From an uncultured Slackia sp. (lineage in GTDB: Bacteria > Actinomycetota > Coriobacteriia > Coriobacteriales > Eggerthellaceae), in assembly GCA_937895975.1 (NCBI GenBank), contig CALBLG010000145.1, positions 1 to 24,628 on the forward strand: 24,628 nt of DNA. Direction: 5' to 3'. A model generated the notes under the pieces. It saw only the letters and a program-made list of their open reading frames with translations. It was not told where the DNA came from and did not search any database. Positions 14,483 through 24,628 of the stretch are shown in pieces. The position numbers were made by a program, and so were the translations under genes. Numbering within the stretch: position 1 is the stretch's first letter; each line of letters starts with the position of its first letter.

Positions 14483-15259
14483 TTACAGCACGCCCAAACG
14501 TTGGGCCATGACGCGATTGGCAGCAAGCTCTATCTCATCGTCGAGCGGCAGAAGCTCAACCGCATCGCCCCGGCGCTCGTACGCGCGCGCCAGCAAGTAA
14601 TCGGCCACATGCGGGTTTTTGGGCAAAAGGGGGCCGTGCAGGTATGTGCCGATCAGGTTGCCCTGATGCACGCCCTCGAAGCCGTCTTCGCCGTTGTTGC
14701 CGAAAGTTTTGCCCAGCACGCGTCCGAGCGGCTTGGCGCCCGCGCCCAGCGTGGTGCGCCCGCCGTGGTTCTCGAATCCAACAATGGGCATGTCGCAGAT
14801 GTCGCTTTGGATAACGGCGTTGCCGATGAGGCGCCCTTCGCCGCGCACCGTTTCCATATCGACGATGCCCAAGCCCTCGACCACCACGTCGTCCATGGCG
14901 TAGCTGTGGCCCAAGAACTGGTAGCCGCCGCACACGGCAAGCAGCACGCCGCCGTCAGCCACGTAGGCCGAAAGCTCGGCCTTCTTGTTGGCCATGGCGT
15001 CTTTCACGATAAGCTGCTCGCGGTCGGCCCCGCCGCCGATGAACACGATGTCGGCCTGGGAAAAGTCCATGGCGTCGCCCATGCCCACTTCGCGAACCTC
15101 GACCGGCAGGCCGCGCCATTGCAGGCGGCGCGTCAGCGCGATGACGTTGCCGCCATCGCCGTACAGATTCAGCAGCTCGGGAAACAGATGCACGATGACA
15201 AGAGGCCTCACGTCATTGCGCACGGCTGGCATATGCGCCCATTTCAGCGAATCGACCAT
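14483..15259 (-). CDS. gatD: Lipid II isoglutaminyl synthase, glutamine amidotransferase subunit GatD
   Basis: With MurT it amidates the D-glutamate of lipid II to D-isoglutamine, using ammonia from glutamine. The 258-residue product is a class I glutamine amidotransferase of the CobB/CobQ-like type. It has the Cys nucleophile C110 (LLAVCGGYQFLG), an early HLFPELLNLYGDGGN segment typical of GatD, and the catalytic His in TYLHGPLLPKNP. It begins 3 nt after the murT stop, and its GGAGG site lies within the murT end, so translation is coupled and the subunits would be made in step. Ala/Gly-rich start variation (M1 versus M10) is possible; the ribosome binding site favours M1. Confidence 0.93.
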   Translation of the reverse strand: MVDSLKWAHMPAVRNDVRPLVIVHLFPELLNLYGDGGNVIALTRRLQWRGLPVEVREVGMGDAMDFSQADIVFIGGGADREQLIVKDAMANKKAELSAYVADGGVLLAVCGGYQFLGHSYAMDDVVVEGLGIVDMETVRGEGRLIGNAVIQSDICDMPIVGFENHGGRTTLGAGAKPLGRVLGKTFGNNGEDGFEGVHQGNLIGTYLHGPLLPKNPHVADYLLARAYERRGDAVELLPLDDEIELAANRVMAQRLGVL

Positions 15260-15262
15260 GGC

Positions 15263-16624
15263 CTATTCCTCCCCCTTCGCAGCAGCTTGCATACCTTCGA
15301 GCTCGCGGCGCACCGTCGGCAGCGCCGTGTAGTTCGCGATGATATACACCTTGCCATCGGCGGCGTCGGTGGCGTCCAGCACATTCTGGACGTTCTGAAC
15401 GATTTCGGCTTGAATGCCAGCGTACTTCAGGCGCACCTGCATATCGTTCGCGCGCGTGCCGCCCACGAACGCACGCAGGCCGTCAATGTGCGACCAACGC
15501 TCGAAATCGATGTCGAAGAACCACGACACGTCGTGGCCATCGGCATCGTTGTCGTTGACGAACAGCGCCAGCACGCGGCCCTTTTCGTTCAGCACGATGC
15601 GAATGTTTTGGTTGAAGCCCGTCGGGTTTTTCGCAAGGTTCGTCATAACCATGCGTTCGCCCAGGTCGAACGTCTGCAAACGACCGTTCGTGGGGCGGTA
15701 CTCGCTCACCGACGATTGGTAGTTCTCGAAACTCACGATATTCGACAGCTTAGAAATGGCGTACGCCGCCAGCACGTTGTACACCATGTATGCGCCTGTA
15801 TGGCCCGTGCGCACCGTGCGGCCGTCGATGTCGAACGCGAAGCCGTCATCTTCCAAGCGCACATTCGTGGCCGCGAACGCAAGGTCGGGGCGCGACCAGC
15901 CGCAATCGGGGCAATGATAGGCGCCCAGCTGGCCATAATGCACGTAATCGTATTGCAGCGCGCCGCCGCACTTCTGGCAAAAGCGGCTGTCGGAAATGCG
16001 GTCGGCCGAAAGGCCCATGTCGCTGGCGATGCCGAACGCGAGCGATTTGTTGGGAATGCGGTCGGCGATGGCCGCGCACAGCGGGTCGTCGCCATTGAAC
16101 ACGAACGTGGTTTCGGGCGTTTTCGCAAGCGCCTCGGCGATAGTGTCTTGGATGCGGTCGATTTCGCCAAAGCGGTCGAGCTGGTCGCGGAACAGGTTCA
16201 GCAACATGAAATAGTGCGGGCGCAGACGCGGCAGCACGTATTTGGTATACATCTCGTCGCACTCGAAGCAGCCCACGGGTGCCTGGGCGGCGCTGGCGGC
16301 GTCGATGACTTTCGAGGCATCGGGCGCAAGCATGAGCGACGTCACGATGCCCGATTGCAGATTGTTGCCCTCGCGGTTGCAATACAGCGGCACGCCCGCA
16401 GTTTGCAGGCAGTCGGCCACGAGATTCGTGGTGGTGGTTTTGCCGTTCGTGCCCGAGATGACGGCCACGGGGTTAACCTTTTTCGCCAAGTCGACGAGCA
16501 CGGTCGGATCGACTTTGAGCGCCATCGCGCCCGGAATGTTGCCCGCCGAACGATGCATGAACGTCTCGCCGCCCCACCGGGCCGCGCGTCCCAGCGCCAC
16601 AGCGGCCGCCGCACGAATTCCCAT
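15263..16624 (-). CDS. murT: Lipid II isoglutaminyl synthase, Mur ligase-like subunit MurT
   Basis: ATP-dependent partner of GatD in peptidoglycan precursor amidation. The 453-residue product has the Mur ligase P-loop GTNGKTTTT (58-66) and a central region with NLFRDQLDRFGE. A four-cysteine zinc ribbon (C216, C219, C238, C241) interrupts the ligase domain, as in characterised MurT. The C-terminal Mur domain is MurT-like (DUF1727 type). I chose the ATG at 16624 because GAGGTGA lies 5-6 nt upstream; the frame extends further, but with non-conserved residues. It is the first gene of murT-gatD, possibly extending into the cyclic-di-GMP genes. Confidence 0.94.
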   Translation of the reverse strand: MGIRAAAAVALGRAARWGGETFMHRSAGNIPGAMALKVDPTVLVDLAKKVNPVAVISGTNGKTTTTNLVADCLQTAGVPLYCNREGNNLQSGIVTSLMLAPDASKVIDAASAAQAPVGCFECDEMYTKYVLPRLRPHYFMLLNLFRDQLDRFGEIDRIQDTIAEALAKTPETTFVFNGDDPLCAAIADRIPNKSLAFGIASDMGLSADRISDSRFCQKCGGALQYDYVHYGQLGAYHCPDCGWSRPDLAFAATNVRLEDDGFAFDIDGRTVRTGHTGAYMVYNVLAAYAISKLSNIVSFENYQSSVSEYRPTNGRLQTFDLGERMVMTNLAKNPTGFNQNIRIVLNEKGRVLALFVNDNDADGHDVSWFFDIDFERWSHIDGLRAFVGGTRANDMQVRLKYAGIQAEIVQNVQNVLDATDAADGKVYIIANYTALPTVRRELEGMQAAAKGEE

Positions 16625-16680
16625 ATATGTCACCTCGCGTTTGCTTGCAGAAAGAAAGGGGCCATCGCCCGTTGCGCAAC

Positions 16681-16689
16681 ATTCTACCA
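16681..16689 (-). promoter_or_regulatory. Extended -10 box of the murT promoter
   Basis: TGGTAGAAT on the minus strand is a TGn extended -10 box with five of six matches to TATAAT, 57 nt before the murT start codon. No good -35 box is seen. Confidence 0.5.
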
Positions 16690-16712
16690 TTGACGCAAAG
16701 TGCGAACAGCTT

Positions 16713-16797
16713 GTGGGACACCTTCCTCAGGGGCAGCTGTCCCTGGGACAGCTTCCTCGGCTGGGACAGCTGCCCCTGAAGAAGCTGTCCCAGCCCC
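16713..16797. repeat. Composite cluster of GGGACA palindromes
   Basis: GGGACA-type words occur in both orientations: GGGACACCTTCCTC (16715), AGCTGTCCC (16735-16743), GGGACAGCT (16745-16753 and 16763-16771) and AGCTGTCCC (16783-16791). Two perfect inverted repeats interleave: 16728-16743 with 16763-16778 (16 bp), and 16743-16755 with 16781-16793 (13 bp). They are arranged left-left-right-right, as in a pseudoknot. A third reading is the tight palindrome AGCTGTCCC-T-GGGACAGCT. It lies between divergent murT and glnN. Confidence 0.7.
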
Positions 16798-16879
16798 ACT
16801 GCGATTTCCAATCGTATAGATTTTGCCGCTCGCGCGCTTTAGGCGGCGAAAGTGCTCGCATGCGGTTAGAATGGCTCTC

Positions 16880-16895
16880 GTAACAAAGCGGAAAC
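16880..16895 (+). promoter_or_regulatory. GlnR-type box upstream of glnN
   Basis: GTAAC-AAAGCG-GAAAC is an exact gTnAC-n6-GaAAC match, 60 nt before the glnN start codon and nearly identical to the GTAAC-AAGCGC-GAAAC core at amtB. A TAGAAT -10-like word (16867-16872) lies upstream of it, but no -35 box was found. Whether GlnR would activate from a promoter downstream or block one upstream cannot be decided from sequence. Confidence 0.65.
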
Positions 16896-16955
16896 TTTTG
16901 TGAAGACACGCCACGGTCTGGTTTCCGCGGCACGCGCAACCGAATAGGAGCCTGC

Positions 16956-19049
16956 ATGAACGCCGACCTCACGAGTCGTTATGGAACCATGGTCTTCTCC
17001 GACCACGTAATGAAGGAATATTTGCCTTCCGACGTGTACAAGAAGCTTTCGGAAACGGTGAAGGAGGGCAAGCCGCTCGACCTGGACGTCGCCAACGCAG
17101 TGGCCCACGGCATGAAGGAATGGGCCATCAAGCATGGCGCTACGCATTTCGCGCACTGGTTCCAGCCGTTGACGGGCATTACGTCTGAGAAGCACGATGC
17201 GTTCATCGACCCGGTGGGCGACGGCACCGCCATCGTGAAGTTCTCGGGCAAGGAACTGGTGCAAGGCGAGCCCGACGCGTCCAGTTTCCCAAATGGCGGT
17301 CTGCGTGCGACGTTCGAGGCGCGCGGCTATTCGGCCTGGGACCCCACGAGCTATGCCTTCATCAAAGATGAAGTTCTGTGCGTGCCCACGGCGTTCTGCT
17401 CGTATTCGGGCGAGGCGCTCGACAAGAAAACGCCGCTTTTGCGCTCCATGGCCGCCATCGACGCGCAGGCCAAGCGCGTGCTGGCGCTATTCGGCAAGCG
17501 TCCGCGCCACATCACGGTGAACGTGGGCACCGAGCAGGAATATTTCCTTATTTCCGAAAAAGACTACGAGAAGCGCCAAGACCTCATCGTGTGCGGCCGC
17601 ACGCTGTTCGGCGCACCGCCGTGCAAGGGCCAAGAGCTTGACGAGCACTATTTCGGAGCCATTCGCCCCACGGTGAATTCGTTCATGAAGGAGCTCGACG
17701 ACGTGCTGTGGGGCTTCGCGGTTGCCGCGAAAACGAAGCACAATGAGGTGGCGCCCTGCCAGCACGAGCTTGCGCCTGTGTACTGCAACGCGAACCGCGC
17801 CGTGGACGAGAACCTGCTCACCATGGAGATGATGAAGCTTCTGGCCAGTCATCACGGCCTGGTATGCCTGCAGCACGAAAAGCCGTTCGAAGGCATCAAC
17901 GGCTCGGGCAAGCACAACAACTGGTCCATCGGCACCGAAGCCGAGAACCTGCTCGACCCCGGAGACACGCCCGAGGCGAACCTGCAGTTCATCGTGTTCC
18001 TCACCTGCGTTATCGAGGCGGTCGACACGTACCAGGACTTGCTGCGCATGAGCGTTGCCAGCTGCGGAAACGACCATCGCCTGGGTGCGCATGAGGCGCC
18101 GCCGGCGATCATCTCCATCTTCTTGGGCGACGAGCTTTCGTCCATCATCGATGCGCTTGCCAGCGGCGAGAAGGCGGCGCATACCTTGCGCGAACAGCTC
18201 GACTTCGGCGTTGACGTGCTGCCGAGCTTCGAGCGCGACACAACCGACCGCAATCGTACCAGCCCGTTCGCATTCACGGGCAACAAATTCGAGTTCCGCA
18301 TGCCAGGTTCCAGCGTGAACGTGTCCGACGCGAACATGGTGCTCGATACCGCCGTGGCAAAGTCGCTGAAGGGTTTCGCCGACGCTATGGAAAACCGCGG
18401 CGATATGGAATTCGAGCATGCTGCGCTGGAGTGGGTGCGCCAAAGCCTGCAGGCGCATAAGCGCATCCTGTTCTCGGGCGACGGCTATTCCGAGGAATGG
18501 CACGAGGAAGCCGTTCGCCGGGGCCTGTGCAATTTCCCCACCACCGCCGACGCGCTGCCGTGCTTCGTGGCGCAGAAGAACCTCGATTTGTTCGAAGAGA
18601 TGGGCGTGCTGTCCAACGTCGAGGCGCGCAGCCGTTACGAGGTGAAACTCGAGAAATACAACAAGCTCATGAACATCGAGGCCAATACCATGGAGGTTAT
18701 GGCGCGCCGCACGTATCTGCCGGTGATCAGCGCCTATTCCACGAAGATCGCCAAGGGCATTACCACGGTGACGGCCGCTATGCCCGATGCGCCCATGAAT
18801 CACGAGCGCCGCGAGCTGGCGACTCTCACCAAGGGCGTCGATGCGATTTACCAGGGGCTCGACGCGCTGCATGAAGCGCACGAGGCGACCGAGGCCATCG
18901 CCGATTCCCAAGAGCAGGCCAACGCCTACGCCCACAAAGTGCGCCCCGCCATGGACGCGCTGCGCGCGGCCGTCGACGCCATGGAGCCCATCGTCGCTCG
19001 CGACTATTGGCCCGTTCCTACCTACGATGACATGCTGTTCTATTGCTAG
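16956..19049 (+). CDS. glnN: Glutamine synthetase type III
   Basis: Second ammonium-assimilating synthetase, of the large GSIII class known from Bacteroides and other anaerobes and cyanobacteria. The 697-residue product is within the family range. It has GTEQEYFLIS (191-200), KTKHNEVAPCQHELAP (259-274), the phosphate-binding NGSGKHNNWS (315-324) and the later HEAPPAIISIFLGDEL, all GSIII hallmarks. TAGGAG lies 5 nt before the ATG. It is monocistronic, with an upstream GlnR-type box. Having GSI and GSIII only about 9 kb apart and both apparently under GlnR suggests use under different nitrogen regimes. Confidence 0.95.
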   Translation: MNADLTSRYGTMVFSDHVMKEYLPSDVYKKLSETVKEGKPLDLDVANAVAHGMKEWAIKHGATHFAHWFQPLTGITSEKHDAFIDPVGDGTAIVKFSGKELVQGEPDASSFPNGGLRATFEARGYSAWDPTSYAFIKDEVLCVPTAFCSYSGEALDKKTPLLRSMAAIDAQAKRVLALFGKRPRHITVNVGTEQEYFLISEKDYEKRQDLIVCGRTLFGAPPCKGQELDEHYFGAIRPTVNSFMKELDDVLWGFAVAAKTKHNEVAPCQHELAPVYCNANRAVDENLLTMEMMKLLASHHGLVCLQHEKPFEGINGSGKHNNWSIGTEAENLLDPGDTPEANLQFIVFLTCVIEAVDTYQDLLRMSVASCGNDHRLGAHEAPPAIISIFLGDELSSIIDALASGEKAAHTLREQLDFGVDVLPSFERDTTDRNRTSPFAFTGNKFEFRMPGSSVNVSDANMVLDTAVAKSLKGFADAMENRGDMEFEHAALEWVRQSLQAHKRILFSGDGYSEEWHEEAVRRGLCNFPTTADALPCFVAQKNLDLFEEMGVLSNVEARSRYEVKLEKYNKLMNIEANTMEVMARRTYLPVISAYSTKIAKGITTVTAAMPDAPMNHERRELATLTKGVDAIYQGLDALHEAHEATEAIADSQEQANAYAHKVRPAMDALRAAVDAMEPIVARDYWPVPTYDDMLFYC

Positions 19050-19056
19050 TCCAACC

Positions 19057-19088
19057 GTGGGACACTTTCCTCAGGGAAAGTGTCCCAC
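19057..19088. repeat. GGGACA palindrome, copy 2
   Basis: GTGGGACACTTTCC and GGAAAGTGTCCCAC form a perfect 14-bp stem with a 4-nt loop, differing from the copy at 8465-8497 only at the outermost pair and in the loop. It fills the 47-nt gap between convergent glnN and the amidohydrolase. It may act as a bidirectional barrier to transcription, although no T run follows. Confidence 0.75.
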
Positions 19089-19096
19089 ACAACTGA

Positions 19097-20302
19097 TTAT
19101 TCCGCCAGAAAATCGATGGCGTATTGGGCGGCAAGGGCCGCGCCGTTTTTCAGGACGCTTTCGTCAACCGTGTAGTAGCAGCTGTGCTGCGGGTGAATGG
19201 CACCCACATCGGGGTTGCGGCACCCCAGGAACACGAACACGCCCGACACCACATTCAGGTATTCGCTGAAATCCTCGCCGGCAAGCGTGCCTTCGTAGTC
19301 GCTTACGGCCTCTTCCCCGAACAGTTTCACCACGGCGCGTTCGGCACGCGCAGCGCACGCTTTATCGTTCGCGAGGCCCGCATTGCCTTCTTGATAGGTG
19401 AGCTTCGCCTTCGCGCCGAAGGCGGTCGCCGAACGCTGAATCAGCTTCTCCAATCGCTGAGGCATGGCCTTGCGCGTTTTATCGCTCCACGTGCGAACCG
19501 TGCCCGTAAGATAAGCCGAGCCGGCCATGATGTTGCGAGCCTCGCCGCCATGTATTTCGCCGACGGTCACGACAAGTGGCTCGAACGGCGAAACGTCGCG
19601 GCTCACCAGCACTTGCAGTGCCACGACGATTTCGGCCGCGACAACCACGGCATCGACGCCCTTATGTGGCATGGAGCCGTGCGCACTCACGCCCTCGATG
19701 TCCACGCGGAACCAGTCGGTATTGGCCATGCGCTGGCCAGGCGCGCACGAAATGGTACCTGCATCCACCTCGCTCCAAATATGCGTGCCGTAAATGGTGT
19801 CGACCCCATCAAGCGCGCCGTGCTTGATCATCATGCGAGAACCTACCGAGCATTCCTCGGCCGGCTGGAACAGCAAGCGCACTTCGCCATGGATTTCGTC
19901 GGTCATCTGCAGCAGAATGCGCGCCGCGCCCAGCAACATGGACATGTGGCAATCGTGGCCGCACGCATGCATGACGCCTTCTTTTTCGGAAGCGTACGGC
20001 GCTCCGGTCTGTTCGGTCACGGGCAGTGCATCGATGTCGCTGCGCAGCGCGATGCGGCGGCGAGGGTTGCCGTCGACGTCGTAGGCATCGGGCGCGGTTC
20101 CTTTGATCGTGGCGATGATGCCATTGCCGGGAATGCGCTCGTAATCTATGCCCATGGCAGACAGGCGACGGCACAGCGAGTTCGCCGTTTCGGTTTCCTT
20201 AAGCGACACCTCGGGGTGCTGATGGAAGTAGCGGCGGTCGGCAATGATTTCGGCCTCCATACCCGCGGCGAGGTCTTTGATGCGTTCGCTCGTGCTTGCC
20301 AT
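19097..20302 (-). CDS. M20 family metallo-amidohydrolase (M20D, hippurate/N-acyl-amino-acid hydrolase-like)
   Basis: Predicted cytosolic metal-dependent amidase that cleaves N-acyl or N-aroyl amino acids or related conjugates. The 401-residue product has the M20D metal motif HACGHDCHMSMLLGAA (C114, H116), QPAEE (E149/E150) and a later metal histidine in YGTHIW. The dimerisation lid contains EGVSAHGSMPHKG, and the C-terminal IHPQHSCYYTVDE carries a further metal ligand. There is no signal peptide. GAAGGG precedes the ATG. It is a single gene between glnN and rpoC. The true substrate (hippurate, indole-acetyl-amino acid, N-acetyl-diaminopimelate or other) cannot be read from sequence. Confidence 0.9.
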   Translation of the reverse strand: MASTSERIKDLAAGMEAEIIADRRYFHQHPEVSLKETETANSLCRRLSAMGIDYERIPGNGIIATIKGTAPDAYDVDGNPRRRIALRSDIDALPVTEQTGAPYASEKEGVMHACGHDCHMSMLLGAARILLQMTDEIHGEVRLLFQPAEECSVGSRMMIKHGALDGVDTIYGTHIWSEVDAGTISCAPGQRMANTDWFRVDIEGVSAHGSMPHKGVDAVVVAAEIVVALQVLVSRDVSPFEPLVVTVGEIHGGEARNIMAGSAYLTGTVRTWSDKTRKAMPQRLEKLIQRSATAFGAKAKLTYQEGNAGLANDKACAARAERAVVKLFGEEAVSDYEGTLAGEDFSEYLNVVSGVFVFLGCRNPDVGAIHPQHSCYYTVDESVLKNGAALAAQYAIDFLAE

Positions 20303-20362
20303 GGTCGTACCCTTCCCTACTTCTGGTCAAACTTTCGAACCGATTTCAGTCAACCCTAACAT

Positions 20363-20396
20363 AAAAAATGCCGCCCTGGGTTCCCAGAGCGGCATT
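20363..20396 (-). terminator. Intrinsic terminator of the rpoC operon
   Basis: AATGCCGC (20367-20374) and GCGGCATT (20389-20396) close a hairpin with an inner CTGGG/CCCAG stem. On the minus strand a run of six T follows. It lies just downstream of the rpoC stop. Confidence 0.9.
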
Positions 20397-20421
20397 CTCT
20401 TAAAGCCTTATATGCGAGCGG

Positions 20422-24628
<4,207 letters not shown>

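Noticed and set aside
14501..16693. A 730-codon plus-strand open frame opposite murT and gatD
   Set aside because: Composition is typical of an antisense frame (His/Ala/Val/Arg-rich), and the minus strand encodes two clearly recognisable enzymes over the whole length.
16713..16797. A CRISPR array suspected from the repeated GGGACA words
   Set aside because: The units are short palindromes in both orientations with no constant spacer length and no cas gene nearby.
20303..20362. A GlnR-like site upstream of the M20 amidohydrolase (GTCAA-n6-GAACC)
   Set aside because: Both half-sites deviate from gTnAC/GaAAC and there is no third half-site in phase, so chance is a sufficient explanation.

Overview
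The window is GC-rich bacterial chromosome with compact genes, many minus-strand operons and strong AGGAGG-type ribosome binding sites. The gene set is a GlnR-type OmpR regulator, MurT/GatD, HypA, TatA/TatC, a type III glutamine synthetase and a methionine aminopeptidase with an N-terminal SEC-C motif. It points to an anaerobic actinobacterium, most likely class Coriobacteriia (Eggerthellales-like). This placement is inferred from gene content and protein style; there is no rRNA in the window.

Layout. Bases 1-412 are a divergent intergenic region with a long inverted repeat, followed by map (+). Minus-strand hypA and the tatA-tatC pair follow. Bases 3576-8497 form a nitrogen block on the minus strand: amtB-glnB, and upstream of it glnA-glnR. 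Bases 8498-16624 read as a minus-strand series: murT, gatD, then two tandem paralogous GGDEF-PAS-GGDEF*-GGDEF*-EAL proteins. The type III glutamine synthetase glnN (+) comes next, converging on an M20 amidohydrolase (-). The right edge is the 3' part of rpoC (-), open at the window end.

How the genes work together. The nitrogen genes look like one circuit. GlnR is encoded with glnA. GlnR-type half-sites (gTnAC/GaAAC spaced 11 bp apart) lie upstream of amtB (a long array), glnA and glnN. The PII protein lacks the modifiable Tyr51, and GlnA has Phe where adenylylated enzymes have Tyr397. Control therefore appears to be transcriptional and by direct ligand sensing, not by a covalent GlnD/GlnE cascade. 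The glnA leader also contains competing pairings around its Shine-Dalgarno sequence.

The most unusual items are: (1) an RNA polymerase alpha-CTD-like helix-hairpin-helix domain appended to the C-terminus of the beta' subunit, with the alpha-CTD DNA-contact residues largely kept; (2) two copies of a structured element of about 190-205 nt, downstream of glnB and of glnR, whose main stem differs in sequence but is preserved by compensatory changes; (3) a family of GGGACA palindromes between genes. No CRISPR array, insertion sequence, tRNA or rRNA was seen.
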